The notes under the pieces: generated by a model | The model's database searches: none | What the model saw: the letters and a program-made list of their open reading frames with translations, nothing else | Told to the model about the DNA's origin: nothing | Assembly (NCBI RefSeq): GCF_009649955.1 | Contig: NZ_CP045875.1 | Span: 2,337,501-2,401,500 of the forward strand | Length of the DNA stretch: 64,000 bases | Direction: 5' to 3' | Origin: Heliorestis convoluta | GTDB taxonomy: Bacteria; Bacillota; Desulfitobacteriia; Heliobacteriales; Heliobacteriaceae | In this document: in pieces, positions 1 to 9,715 of the stretch | Numbering within the stretch: the stretch's first letter is position 1 | Layout: every line of letters begins with the position of its first letter | Program-made: the position numbers and the translations under genes

Positions 1-776
1 AAGCGTGCCAGTTGATCAAGTCCATGCCAGAGTGGCGTCACATACCCATTATTATGGTCACAGACTTAGAAGACATGGAAGAGCTTGATCGCGCTTTCTC
101 TGCAGGTGCGATTGATTATATTACCAAGCCGATCAAAAAGGTGGAGCTCTTAGCGCGCATTCGTTCAGCACTCGCACTAAAAAAAGAAATGGACGAACGC
201 AAAGCGCGAGAAACAGAACTACTCGCAGTCAATGGACTATTAGAAAAAGCAATCGAAAAACTAAAGACACTCTCTTCTCTTGATGGATTAACAGAATTAC
301 CCAATCGGCGACGCTTTGATGAATACCTACATACAGAATGGAAAAGAGCGTACCGAAATAACATACCTATTTCCTTAATTATGCTAGACATTGACCACTT
401 CAAAGCCTATAACGACAGCTATGGCCATCTAGGTGGAGATGAGTGTCTAAAAGAAATATCCAGAATATTGAATAAAAAAGTGCGTCGTCCAGGAGATCTT
501 GTTTGTCGCTATGGCGGAGAAGAATTTGCCATAGTACTACCAGAAACCAACTTACATGGCGCGGAAGTGCTTGCTGAGAACATAAGAAAATCTATCGAAC
601 AAAGGAAGATTTTCCACAATAGCTCTCCCATTCATAATGTCGTTACAGTCAGCGTTGGTGTAGCTACCAAAATACCACAGTTAATTACAAGTTGGAATGA
701 CCTAATCCTAAGTGCAGATCAAGCCTTGTATAAAGCGAAAAACCAAGGTCGAAACCGTGTAGTTTTAGCGAATTAA
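1..776 (+). CDS. Diguanylate cyclase response regulator (REC-GGDEF), 5' end outside window
   Basis: This gene enters from the left edge; the frame is open from base 3 with no start required inside the window. The first ~55 visible residues are the C-terminal half of a receiver domain, including the conserved K of the switch region (TKPIKKVEL). A short helical linker follows, then a GGDEF domain. The catalytic loop reads YGGEEF and is preceded by RPGD at the spacing of the inhibitory I-site, so the enzyme should make c-di-GMP from two GTP and be product-inhibited. The substrate motif IDHFKAYND is also intact. It probably acts in the cytoplasm downstream of a sensor kinase that is not in the window. 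The phosphorylated Asp lies upstream of base 1 and cannot be seen. Confidence 0.93.
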   Translation, partial: ACQLIKSMPEWRHIPIIMVTDLEDMEELDRAFSAGAIDYITKPIKKVELLARIRSALALKKEMDERKARETELLAVNGLLEKAIEKLKTLSSLDGLTELPNRRRFDEYLHTEWKRAYRNNIPISLIMLDIDHFKAYNDSYGHLGGDECLKEISRILNKKVRRPGDLVCRYGGEEFAIVLPETNLHGAEVLAENIRKSIEQRKIFHNSSPIHNVVTVSVGVATKIPQLITSWNDLILSADQALYKAKNQGRNRVVLAN

Positions 777-860
777 AACTTTCAATTTGTTGAGCTTGTG
801 CCTTTTGGGGCAAGCTACAAAAAGCATTTTCCGAGTAGTTGTAAATAAGGAGGGTGTATT

Positions 861-1172
861 GTGGAGTTACTAGGCCAGATACTGTCGTTAATCATAGTAG
901 CGGCTACTATATTCTGGCTTCTGCTCTTTACAACGGATCGTTCTTCTCGCATCATTCTTGCTTTCTCTTGTGGAGCCTTGCTTGCCTTAGGAACGACAGA
1001 ACCCTTTATCTATCAGATATGGGGTATGCGAGTTTTAGCACCTTTGTTTGCTGGTTGGGCAGTTGCCTATTCTTGGATTTTCCCAAAAACTCTCATCTTC
1101 GGAGCTCTTTTCTACTACATCACCATACTTCTGGAAAGAATCATAGGAGAGAAAAAAGAGGAAGAATCATAA
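861..1172 (+). CDS. Small hypothetical membrane protein, 103 aa
   Basis: A GTG start at 861 is chosen because a GGAGG core lies at 849-853, seven bases upstream. The product has about three hydrophobic segments (roughly residues 5-24, 30-47 and 58-92) and a charged tail ending KKEEES. I do not recognise the family. A longer reading in another frame (854-1237) has no ribosome site and looks like a shadow. The gene stands alone between the diguanylate cyclase and the nif leader region; a shared transcript with the cyclase 84 bases upstream is possible. Confidence 0.72.
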   Translation: MELLGQILSLIIVAATIFWLLLFTTDRSSRIILAFSCGALLALGTTEPFIYQIWGMRVLAPLFAGWAVAYSWIFPKTLIFGALFYYITILLERIIGEKKEEES

Positions 1173-1399
1173 GAGCCAAAACCTACTCTTGCTTTTGTAT
1201 CAGAAAAGAAAGGTTTCTAGGTTTAAAAAACATTTAATAAAATGAAATACTGAGAAAACAAGAGATAACCGGAATTAAATGGTTTACAATAGATATAATT
1301 GGCTGAGATTCCTGATTATAAGAAGTGACCTTATCAATAAATTGATGTATCGTAATAGCATAAGTTGACGGAAAGAAATCGATAAAAAAGATGGCAAAG

Positions 1400-1444
1400 G
1401 CGCCATTTTGAAGTGAAAGTTTACTTCAAAATGGCGCTTTTTTG
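1400..1444 (+). terminator. Rho-independent terminator before the nif operon
   Basis: A perfect 15-bp stem (1400-1414 with 1423-1437; arm GCGCCATTTTGAAGT) with an 8-base loop is followed by a run of six Ts. It lies 228 bases after the membrane protein stop and probably insulates the nif operon from upstream transcription. No gene is visible in 1173-1399. Confidence 0.85.
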
Positions 1445-1488
1445 TTTCTTCAACCGTCCATCTCTTTGGTAAAAAGAAACGGTAAAAG

Positions 1489-1581
1489 ACTCTTACGATG
1501 GCAATGCTGCCATAGCAGTGCACTGGATTGGTGCCAGTACACTGCGCGCCTTAAAGCAGCAGATCGTAAGAGTTTTTTTTA
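1489..1581 (+). ncRNA. Folded leader element or small RNA ending in a T-tract, upstream of nifI1
   Basis: An 11-bp outer stem (1489-1499 with 1563-1573) encloses a second pairing (GCTGC 1506-1510 with GCAGC 1556-1560). Inside that is an inner hairpin with arms near 1515-1526 and 1534-1545 (GCAGTG..ACTGG / CCAGT..CACTGC). Eight Ts follow directly (1573-1580). The element ends 116 bases before the nifI1 start. It could be a second terminator, a transcription attenuator of the nif operon, or a small RNA with its own terminator. The structure is seen directly; the function is inference and no promoter was identified with confidence. Confidence 0.55.
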
Positions 1582-1696
1582 CACCTTAAAAAGGGGGTGG
1601 TGCCCAGTAAAATATAACCAATCACGTACTCGTCAGAAGAACGAGCAAGTTCACTCCAAAAATATAAAAAGAGGATATAAGGAGGAGTAGGGTCTT

Positions 1697-2014
1697 ATGA
1701 AAATGATTCGAGCAATCATCAGGCCTGAACGGGCAGAAGCTGTAGCAGAGGCACTTTCCGAAGAGGGTTTGAACTCTCTCACGAAAATGCACGTCTTCGG
1801 GCGGGGTAAGACAAAAGGCATGCGCATTGGCGACATTGTCTATGATGAGTTCCCCAAAGTAATGCTGCTCATGGTTGTAGAAGATGGCATGGCTGACAAA
1901 GCCATCGAAACCATCGTCAATATCTCAAAGACAGGTGCCATGGGAGATGGCAAAATCTTTATCACTCCCGTTGAAGAAGCATACACCGTAAGAACGGGGG
2001 AAAGGGGGCTCTAA
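1697..2014 (+). CDS. nifI1: Nitrogen regulatory PII-like protein NifI1
   Basis: This 105-aa protein of the GlnB/PII superfamily starts at an ATG with GGAGGAG at 1681-1687. It carries the NifI1 signatures VFGRGKTKGM in the T-loop region and TGAMGDGKIFI near the C-terminus, the nucleotide and 2-oxoglutarate binding part of PII folds. In archaea and anaerobic bacteria NifI1 and NifI2 form a heteromeric complex that inhibits nitrogenase after ammonium addition, relieved by 2-oxoglutarate and ATP. It is the first gene of the nif operon and is separated from nifI2 by one base, so equal synthesis is expected. Confidence 0.96.
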   Translation: MKMIRAIIRPERAEAVAEALSEEGLNSLTKMHVFGRGKTKGMRIGDIVYDEFPKVMLLMVVEDGMADKAIETIVNISKTGAMGDGKIFITPVEEAYTVRTGERGL

Positions 2015-2015
2015 C

Positions 2016-2402
2016 ATGAAGGAAATAACTGCCTTCATCAGGCGCCACCAGGTTCCTGCAACCAAGAAGGCTTTAGAAGAAGCCGGTTTTGCCGCTTTGA
2101 CCATCCAGAGTGTTGAAGGTCGAGGCAAGCAAAAAGGAATAGGCGGCTGGGCTGCTGAGATAGACCCAGAGCTTAACACCGTAGAAGCAGGCCTCCAACT
2201 TCAAGGCGAACCGGAAATAAAATGGATTCCCAAAAGAATGCTCACCATCATCGTACAAGATGATCAAGTGGAAAGTGCTGTTGCAGCCATCATGGCTGCC
2301 AACCGAACAGGCCATATTGGAGATGGCAAGATATTCGTATCTTCAATGGAAGAAATCCTTCGTGTTCGTACGGAGGAAAGTGGTGTCGAAGCGGTTAGCT
2401 AA
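2016..2402 (+). CDS. nifI2: Nitrogen regulatory PII-like protein NifI2
   Basis: This 128-aa PII-family protein is the usual larger partner of NifI1. It has the longer T-loop insertion of NifI2 (around residues 40-70) and the conserved segment TGHIGDGKIFV near the end. The ATG at 2016 lies one base after the nifI1 stop and a GGGG-rich ribosome site overlaps the end of nifI1, indicating translational coupling. With NifI1 it is expected to bind NifDK and block NifH docking when nitrogen is sufficient. Both genes lie upstream of nifH here rather than between nifH and nifD as in methanogens, which is the heliobacterial arrangement. Confidence 0.95.
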   Translation: MKEITAFIRRHQVPATKKALEEAGFAALTIQSVEGRGKQKGIGGWAAEIDPELNTVEAGLQLQGEPEIKWIPKRMLTIIVQDDQVESAVAAIMAANRTGHIGDGKIFVSSMEEILRVRTEESGVEAVS

Positions 2403-3290
<888 letters not shown>

Positions 3291-3332
3291 ATAAAAAGCC
3301 TTCAATAATTATAAAGAAATGGGGTGTGGCCT

Positions 3333-4775
3333 GTGAGTGAACAACCAAAAGTCAGTCGGGAGATGGTCGATGATATTTTATCGGCCTACCCGGAAAAAGC
3401 CAGAAAAATGAGGGCCAAACACATCGTCGTTAAGGATGAAGGCTGCACCACCTGTGCAATTAAGTCCAACTCCAAAACGATTCCCGGTGTCATGACGGCT
3501 CGCGGTTGTGCCTACGCCGGATCAAAAGGTGTTGTTTTTGGTCCTGTTAAAGATATGATTCATATCTCCCATGGTCCTGTTGGTTGCGGTTACTATTCCT
3601 GGTCCACCCGACGGAACCTGGCTGCTGGTGAACGAGGGGTCGATAACTTCGTCCCCTTCCAATTCACCTCTGATTTCACCGAAAATGACATCGTCTATGG
3701 CGGTGACAAAAAGTTAGAAACCCTAATCAGAGAGATCAAAGAACTTTTCCCAAAAGTCAAAGGCATCTCCATTCAGTCAGAGTGTCCTGTCGGTTTGATC
3801 GGTGACGACATAGAATCGGTCGCTAGGAAGATGAGCAAAGAACTAGATATGCCTATTGTGCCTGTTCGTTGTGAAGGTTTCCGTGGCATTAGCCAATCTT
3901 TAGGACATCATATTGCCAACGATGCCATCCGCGACCATATGATCGGAAAAAAAGAAAGAGCCGATGTCGGTCCCTACGACGTGGCTTTAATCGGTGACTA
4001 CAATATCGGTGGTGACGCTTGGGCCACGAAAACAATTCTAGAAGAGATGGGTCTTACTGTAACCAACATCTGGACCGGTGATGGTACCGCTGAAATGTTG
4101 CAAACAGCCCATCAAACAAAGCTCAACTTGATTCACTGCTACCGCAGTATGAACTACATCTGCAAACACCTCGAAGAAGAATATGGTACTCCTTGGATGG
4201 AGTTTAACTTCTTTGGTCCTACTAAGATAGAAGAATCTGTCCTTCAAATTGCCGAGCGTTTTGACGAAAAGATCATGAAAAAGGCCAAAGCCGTTATTGC
4301 CAAGTATAAGCCACAAATGGAAAAAGTAATCGAACAGTATCGCCCTCGCCTAGAAGGGAAAAAGGTTATGCTCTATGTCGGTGGCTTGAGACCACGTCAC
4401 ATCATCGGAGCATACGAAGACCTGGGTATGGAAGTAATCGGTACAGGTTACGAATTTGCCCACAAAGATGATTACGACCGCACCATCCCCGAGATGGGCA
4501 ATGCCACTGTTATTTATGACGACGTAACGGCCTACGAATTCGAAGAGTTTGTAAAACGGCTAAAGCCAGACTTGATTGGTTCTGGTATCAAAGAAAAATA
4601 TGTCTTTGAAAAGATGGCCGTTCCTTTCCGTCAAATGCACTCCTGGGATTACTCCGGTCCCTACCATGGCTATGATGGATTCCCCATTTTCGCTCGTGAC
4701 ATGGATATGGCCATCAACAGTCCAACCTGGGCTTTATCGCAAGCGCCCTGGAAAAAAAGTGCGAAGGAGGTGTAG
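3333..4775 (+). CDS. nifD: Nitrogenase molybdenum-iron protein alpha chain NifD
   Basis: This 480-aa subunit holds FeMo-co. The P-cluster cysteines are recognisable in [21 protein letters not shown] and [11 protein letters not shown]; the cofactor ligands are the Cys in CYRSMNYIC and the His in [17 protein letters not shown] start at the GTG at 3333, which has GGGGTG six bases upstream; the in-frame GTG at 3324 would lie inside that ribosome site. All residues needed for a molybdenum nitrogenase are present, so this is not a vanadium or iron-only homolog. It is followed at once by nifK, with three bases between stop and start. Confidence 0.98.
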   Translation: MSEQPKVSREMVDDILSAYPEKARKMRAKHIVVKDEGCTTCAIKSNSKTIPGVMTARGCAYAGSKGVVFGPVKDMIHISHGPVGCGYYSWSTRRNLAAGERGVDNFVPFQFTSDFTENDIVYGGDKKLETLIREIKELFPKVKGISIQSECPVGLIGDDIESVARKMSKELDMPIVPVRCEGFRGISQSLGHHIANDAIRDHMIGKKERADVGPYDVALIGDYNIGGDAWATKTILEEMGLTVTNIWTGDGTAEMLQTAHQTKLNLIHCYRSMNYICKHLEEEYGTPWMEFNFFGPTKIEESVLQIAERFDEKIMKKAKAVIAKYKPQMEKVIEQYRPRLEGKKVMLYVGGLRPRHIIGAYEDLGMEVIGTGYEFAHKDDYDRTIPEMGNATVIYDDVTAYEFEEFVKRLKPDLIGSGIKEKYVFEKMAVPFRQMHSWDYSGPYHGYDGFPIFARDMDMAINSPTWALSQAPWKKSAKEV

Positions 4776-4778
4776 CCC

Positions 4779-6227
4779 ATGAGCGTCGATACGACTTGCT
4801 GTAACAACAGCTGTGACAATCAAGCGATTTCCGAATGGATTAAGTCAGAAGAGTACAAAGAGAAAAACTTTAGCCGTGAAGCCTTGACGATCAACCCGTC
4901 CAAAGCTTGCCAACCCCTAGGCGCGATGCTCTGTGCCCTTGGCATCGAAGGCTGCCTTCCTTTTGTACACGGTTCTCAAGGTTGTGCCGCCTACTTCCGG
5001 AATAACTTGAGCCGCCACCTCCGTGAGCCTGTTCCGACCGTCTCTGATTCCATGACAGAAGACGCTGCCGTATTCGGAGGGCAGGCCAACATGATAGATG
5101 GGCTAAAAAACGCCCATGCACTCTACCACCCTGCCATGATGGCTGTCTTTACCACCTGTATGGCTGAAGTTATCGGCGATGACTTGAAAGCTTTTATCAC
5201 CAACGCCCGCAACCAAGGTGCCATTCCTGAAGACTTTCCCATTGCCTTCGCTCACACACCTAGTTTTGTGGGTTCCCACATTACAGGCTGGGATAACATG
5301 TTCAAAGGATTGCTACAATCCTTGGCCGATCCTCGCCACGGTAAATGGACCAACGGAAGACTCTATCTGGTACCTGGCTTTGATGCTTATCCAGCCAACT
5401 TGCGAGAATATCGTCGTCTCGTAGATGCCATGGGCATTCCTGTCACCATCCTTCCTGATGCAAGTGAACCCATGGATGCGCCCCATACGGGAGAATACGA
5501 GCTTTACCCAGGCGGCACACCCATGGCAGAGCTTGCCGATGCATTGAACGCTTCTGGCTTCGTCTTCATGCAGAAGTATTCAACCCAGAATAGCTTTAAG
5601 TTTGTCAAAAATGTTCAGAAGATCAACACCGAAGTTGTCACCATGCCAATTGGTATTAAGAACACCGATAACTTCTTGATGGCTCTGACAGAAATGACAG
5701 GCAAAGCTGTACCTGCTGAATTAGAAAGAGAGCGTGGTCGTGCAGTGGATGCTGCCACAGACGCGCACCAATATATTCACGGACGCCGTTTCGCACTCTT
5801 TGGAGATCCGGACTTGCTGATCGGACTCGTAGGATTCTTGCTCGAAATGGGCGGCATGCCAGTTCATATCGTATGCACCAACGGAAACGCAAAATTCAAG
5901 AAAGAAATGGATGCCCTCTTAGCCAGCAGCCCTTTTGGCTCAGAAGGAAAAGTATACATTGGCAAAGACCTCTGGCACTTACATTCTCTCTTAATGACAG
6001 AACCTGTTGACATGCTCATTGGTGACTCCCATGGAAAATACCTAGCCAAAGACGCCGGAATCCCTTTGGCTCGCGTAGGTTTCCCTTTAACAGACCGTGT
6101 CAACTTACACCGCTCTCCGATTGTTGGTTACCAGGGTGCAATCAACTTAATCAGCTTGATTGCCAACACCTTCATTGAAGAGCTAGACAGAACCTGCTCC
6201 GATGAAAGGTTCGAATTGCTCCGCTAA
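4779..6227 (+). CDS. nifK: Nitrogenase molybdenum-iron protein beta chain NifK
   Basis: This 482-aa subunit completes the alpha2-beta2 MoFe protein and shares the P-cluster with NifD. Cluster cysteines appear in KACQPLGAML, HGSQGCAAYF and TTCMAEVIGDD, followed by the serine-containing HTPSFVGSH. The ATG at 4779 lies three bases after nifD with GGAGGTG at the end of nifD as its ribosome site. The length is near the shorter clostridial form rather than the ~520 aa of proteobacteria. A 147-base gap with a hairpin separates it from nifE. Confidence 0.98.
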   Translation: MSVDTTCCNNSCDNQAISEWIKSEEYKEKNFSREALTINPSKACQPLGAMLCALGIEGCLPFVHGSQGCAAYFRNNLSRHLREPVPTVSDSMTEDAAVFGGQANMIDGLKNAHALYHPAMMAVFTTCMAEVIGDDLKAFITNARNQGAIPEDFPIAFAHTPSFVGSHITGWDNMFKGLLQSLADPRHGKWTNGRLYLVPGFDAYPANLREYRRLVDAMGIPVTILPDASEPMDAPHTGEYELYPGGTPMAELADALNASGFVFMQKYSTQNSFKFVKNVQKINTEVVTMPIGIKNTDNFLMALTEMTGKAVPAELERERGRAVDAATDAHQYIHGRRFALFGDPDLLIGLVGFLLEMGGMPVHIVCTNGNAKFKKEMDALLASSPFGSEGKVYIGKDLWHLHSLLMTEPVDMLIGDSHGKYLAKDAGIPLARVGFPLTDRVNLHRSPIVGYQGAINLISLIANTFIEELDRTCSDERFELLR

Positions 6228-6260
6228 AATTGTCACTCTCTTACTATTTCGATAGAGGGA

Positions 6261-6325
6261 CCTCACAGACCAGACTGCCTTTACCGTGAGGGAACCCGGC
6301 ACCCGCGCGAGAAAGGCAGCTGGTC
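6261..6325 (+). promoter_or_regulatory. Stem-loop in the nifK-nifE gap, no T-tract
   Basis: A 13-bp stem with one bulge pairs 6268-6281 (arm GACCAGACTGCCTT) with 6313-6325. An alternative six-base stem pairs 6261-6266 (CCTCAC) with 6286-6291 (GTGAGG) and would exclude part of the first. No T run follows, so it is not a standard terminator. It sits between the highly expressed nifHDK part and the scaffold genes, where an RNA processing or mRNA-stability element would make sense. That role is inference. Confidence 0.5.
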
Positions 6326-6374
6326 GCCCCGGTCCCCCAGCCCAGTTAAGAAGAAACAAAAAGGGGGGATAGCG

Positions 6375-7733
6375 ATGTTTGTCAATCTCTCTAAACTTCA
6401 TCTCAAAGAAGAATGTCCTCTCGAAGACAAAGGAGCCCCCAAGCTCTGCATGAAAGCCCTGCCGGGTGAAGGCGCTGAAAGAAGCTGTGCTTTTGATGGC
6501 GCAAGAGTTGTTCTCATGCCGATTGCTGATGCCGCTCACATCGTTCACGGTCCCATTGCCTGTGCCGGGAATTCTTGGGACAACAGAGGTGCCCGTTCTT
6601 CGGGTCCACAACTGTACCGCCGAGGTCTTACTACAGACTTACATGAAATGGACGTTGTCTACGGCGGTGAGAAAAAATTAGAAAAAGCCATTGTCGAAGT
6701 AGCCTACACTCATCAGCCAAAAGCAATTTTTGTCTATGCCAGCTGTGTATCTGCCCTCATTGGCGACGATATCGATAAAGCTTGCCAAGAAGCACAAAAA
6801 GAAGTTTCCGTACCTGTTATTCCTGTAAATGCCCCAGGCTTTATGGGAGACAAAAACATCGGCAACCGGGTTTCTGGTGAAGTGCTATTACAGCAAGTTA
6901 TTGGTACAGCCGAACCAGAAGAAGACCATCCTTTTGCTATCAACTTTATCGGTGAGTACAACATTGCCGGGGATCTCTGGGGTATTCTACCTTCCCTTGA
7001 TGCATTGGGAATCAAGCTTCTCTCATCTATCAGCGGTGATGGCCGCTTTGACGATATTAGAAAAGCTCATCGCGCCAAACTGAATGTCCTTGTATGTTCC
7101 AAAAGTTTGACCAACTTGGTAAAGAAGATGGAACAAAAGTGGGGCATGCCTTATATAGAAGGATCTTTTTACGGGATTCACGACACAAGCGAAACCTTGC
7201 GAATGATAGCACAGATGCTGGGAGATCAAAGTCTGATCGAAAGAACAGAAAAGCATATTGCTGAACAAGAAGAAAAAACACGCCAAATTATTGACCCCTA
7301 CAAGAAAAAGTTAGCCGGGAAAAGAGCCGTCCTCTTTACAGGGGGCGTAAAAACTTGGTCCATGGTCACAACGTTGAAAGAACTGGGGATTGAAGTTCTT
7401 GCCGGTGGGACGCAGAACTCGACGCCAGAAGATTTTCTGCGCATGAAAGCTCTCATGGATCCAGAAGCGCAGATTATCGAAGACACCAGTGCGGCAGGCT
7501 TTTTAACACTGATCGCTGAGAAAAAGCCCGACTTAATTGTAGCTGGCGGTAAAACAAAATATCTGGCCCATAAGACAAGAACACCCTTTTTAGATATTAA
7601 TCACGGCCGTAGCTTGCCCTATGCAGGTTATAGAGGCATGGTCACTTTCGCAGAAGCCGTTCACCGCACTGTATTCAGCCCCGTCTGGGAAAAGCTCCGC
7701 CAATCTTTTCCACCAGGAGGTGAAGCAAGGTGA
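6375..7733 (+). CDS. nifE: FeMo-co scaffold protein NifE
   Basis: This 452-aa protein resembles NifD and with NifN forms the scaffold on which the NifB product is matured to FeMo-co. The conserved cysteines occur in ERSCAFDGAR, HGPIACAGNSWD and YASCVSALIGDD. It lacks the NifD cofactor histidine context (MHSWDYSG), which separates it from NifD. AAGGGGGGAT at 6360-6369 precedes the ATG. The stop overlaps the nifN start. Confidence 0.97.
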   Translation: MFVNLSKLHLKEECPLEDKGAPKLCMKALPGEGAERSCAFDGARVVLMPIADAAHIVHGPIACAGNSWDNRGARSSGPQLYRRGLTTDLHEMDVVYGGEKKLEKAIVEVAYTHQPKAIFVYASCVSALIGDDIDKACQEAQKEVSVPVIPVNAPGFMGDKNIGNRVSGEVLLQQVIGTAEPEEDHPFAINFIGEYNIAGDLWGILPSLDALGIKLLSSISGDGRFDDIRKAHRAKLNVLVCSKSLTNLVKKMEQKWGMPYIEGSFYGIHDTSETLRMIAQMLGDQSLIERTEKHIAEQEEKTRQIIDPYKKKLAGKRAVLFTGGVKTWSMVTTLKELGIEVLAGGTQNSTPEDFLRMKALMDPEAQIIEDTSAAGFLTLIAEKKPDLIVAGGKTKYLAHKTRTPFLDINHGRSLPYAGYRGMVTFAEAVHRTVFSPVWEKLRQSFPPGGEAR

Positions 7734-9019
7734 AAGCTCCAATCAAGCTAAAACAGCGTAGCTATAGTGGTAATCCACAAAAAAACAGTCCTGCTCTTGG
7801 TGCTACCATTGCCTATATGGGCGTCGACGGTCTCTTAGCACTCTTGCACGGATCACAAGGATGTTCAACTTTCATCCGACTTCAGCTCTCAAGGCATTTC
7901 AAAGAGCCTATTCCATTGAATTCAACAGCCCTATTAGAAGATACAGCCATCTTCGGTGGCTGGGATCATCTCAAAAAAGGAATTGCCAAAGGTGCTGATA
8001 AGTTCAAACCACAAATTATCGGCGTTATGAGCTCAGGCCTCACCGAAACTTTTGGCGATGACATGGTAAGCGCTCTTGCGGCCATGCGTCAAGAAAGAAC
8101 GGACCTAGCGGACCTTCCAGTCGTTCTGACACGAACAGCCGATTACGTAGGTTCTTTGCAGGAAGGGTATCAGTTGGCTACACTATCCCTGCTAAAAACC
8201 CTAACGGTGGAAAAAGTTCCAAAAGAAGGGCAGACTGTTGCTCTGTTTCCAGGTGCCCATTTCACCCCGGCTGACGTAGAAGAATTAAAAGAAGTTCTGA
8301 CCTTGTTCGGGCTCAAAAGCCTTGTCTTGCCAGACATCTCCACTTCCCTCGATGGTCACGCCGAATTGGAACCGGCGCCCGTTGTGCAAGGTGGAATTAC
8401 CCTAGAAGAAATCAAAAAAATTCCTGGCGCTGTAGCAGCATTTTCTTTCGGCACAAGCATGGCTGTAGTTGGCCAAAAGCTTCAAGAAATGCATGGAATT
8501 GCCCATTGCAACATTCCATCGCTAACAGGCTTAGAAGCCGTCGATAACTTTTATCTAAAGCTTTCTGAAATATCTGGAAAGCCAATTCCAACACAACTGC
8601 TACGCCAGCGCAGTCGCTTGCTCGATACTTTAGCCGATTACCACGATGCACTGGCTGAAAAACGAATTTCCATTGCTTTAGAGTCTGACTTACTCCTCTC
8701 TTTAAGTGGCTGCTTACAAGAAGTAGGCGCTCATATCAACATAGCTCTCACTGCCACACCCTTACAGGAAGCATTCATTCCTGAAAATCTGCCCATTGCT
8801 GTCGGTGACTTAGAACATCTAGAAGAAAGAGCGGCCGGAAGCCACTTAATTATAGCCAACTCTAACGCTCGTCAAGTTGCTGTCCCCTGGAAAATACCGC
8901 ACTTGCGAGCAGGCCTGCCTGTCTTTGATAGAGCAGGCATCCCTCAAAAAGTATGGATTGGTTATCGAGGAACACAACGATTTATCTTTGATGTCCTTAA
9001 CACCATGTCATCTCAATAA
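7730..9019 (+). CDS. nifN: FeMo-co scaffold protein NifN
   Basis: This 429-aa NifK-like protein is the partner of NifE. It starts with GTG at 7730 and overlaps the nifE stop in the sequence GGTGA, indicating translational coupling; AGGAGGTG lies upstream in nifE. The N-terminal segment keeps HGSQGCSTF but lacks the full NifK P-cluster set, as usual for NifN. The TRTADYVGS segment corresponds to the NifK serine loop. No NifX fusion is present, and nifX follows as a separate gene. Confidence 0.96.
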   Translation: MKAPIKLKQRSYSGNPQKNSPALGATIAYMGVDGLLALLHGSQGCSTFIRLQLSRHFKEPIPLNSTALLEDTAIFGGWDHLKKGIAKGADKFKPQIIGVMSSGLTETFGDDMVSALAAMRQERTDLADLPVVLTRTADYVGSLQEGYQLATLSLLKTLTVEKVPKEGQTVALFPGAHFTPADVEELKEVLTLFGLKSLVLPDISTSLDGHAELEPAPVVQGGITLEEIKKIPGAVAAFSFGTSMAVVGQKLQEMHGIAHCNIPSLTGLEAVDNFYLKLSEISGKPIPTQLLRQRSRLLDTLADYHDALAEKRISIALESDLLLSLSGCLQEVGAHINIALTATPLQEAFIPENLPIAVGDLEHLEERAAGSHLIIANSNARQVAVPWKIPHLRAGLPVFDRAGIPQKVWIGYRGTQRFIFDVLNTMSSQ

Positions 9020-9040
9020 AAACGAGTGGAGGTGGACTAT

Positions 9041-9418
9041 ATGCTTGTAGCCTTTGCCTCAAAAAGTATGAAAACAATTGATTCTCACTTTGGGCTTGCT
9101 GAGTCTTTTGCTATCTATAAAGTAACAGCAGAAAAAATTGAGTCACTCGGTGTTACAGCTTGTCCGCAAGGAGAAGCTGGCGACGAAGACAAGGTGGAAA
9201 GCAAGCTTAACTTGCTGAAAAACTGCTCTGTTGTCTACTGTACGCAAATCGGAGGCCCTGCTGCAGCGCGGTTGGTGCAATCCAACATACACCCCTTAAA
9301 AGTACCAGAAGGAAGACCTATCCAAGACGAGCTAGAGCGACTGCAACTCTTATTGGCTACCAATCCACCTCCTTGGCTGGTAAAAAAAATAAAGAAAGAA
9401 CAAGAAAAGGAGGCCTAA
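9041..9418 (+). CDS. nifX: NifX-type FeMo-co carrier protein
   Basis: This 125-aa protein of the dinitrogenase iron-molybdenum cofactor family begins MLVAFAS and contains IDSHFGLAESFAIY, typical of NifX/NifY/NafY folds that bind NifB-co or VK-cluster during transfer to NifEN. The ATG at 9041 is chosen because GTGGAGGTGG at 9026-9035 serves as its ribosome site. It ends with a lysine-rich tail. It sits between nifN and the nif ferredoxin. Confidence 0.92.
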   Translation: MLVAFASKSMKTIDSHFGLAESFAIYKVTAEKIESLGVTACPQGEAGDEDKVESKLNLLKNCSVVYCTQIGGPAAARLVQSNIHPLKVPEGRPIQDELERLQLLLATNPPPWLVKKIKKEQEKEA

Positions 9419-9423
9419 GCGCG

Positions 9424-9693
9424 ATGAGCAAGTATGTGACCGGATTGACTTATGGCGGTCAAGAATGGACCCCCCAATTCATCACAGAAGTGGATCCTAT
9501 GAAATGCATGGGCTGTGGACGCTGTGTAAAAGTTTGCGCACAAAAAAGCTTGGGCATTGACATGTTTGAAGATGAAGACGATATGCAACGAATGGTAGCC
9601 ATTGTAGCCAACCAAGACAGCTGTTCAGGCTGTCAAGCCTGTGGTCGTGTCTGTGTAAAACACTGTCATCGCTTTGAGCCCAAGTTGGCCTAG
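9424..9693 (+). CDS. nif-associated ferredoxin (FdxB type), two [4Fe-4S] clusters
   Basis: This 89-aa ferredoxin has cysteine groups CMGCGRCVKVC (residues ~28-38) and CSGCQACGRVCVKHC near the C-terminus, enough for two Fe4S4 clusters with the longer spacing seen in nif ferredoxin III. The ATG at 9424 follows AAAAGGAGG at 9405-9413; an upstream in-frame ATG at 9373 lies inside nifX and has no ribosome site. It likely supplies electrons for cofactor assembly, possibly to NifB, which begins 22 bases downstream. Confidence 0.93.
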   Translation: MSKYVTGLTYGGQEWTPQFITEVDPMKCMGCGRCVKVCAQKSLGIDMFEDEDDMQRMVAIVANQDSCSGCQACGRVCVKHCHRFEPKLA

Positions 9694-9715
9694 ATTCAAG
9701 AAAGAGGTGAAAAAC

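Noticed and set aside
854-1237. 127-codon frame overlapping the small membrane protein gene
   Set aside because: The frame at 861 has a proper GGAGG spacing and a coherent hydrophobic pattern; this one overlaps it with a Cys/His/Ser-rich mixture and no ribosome site.
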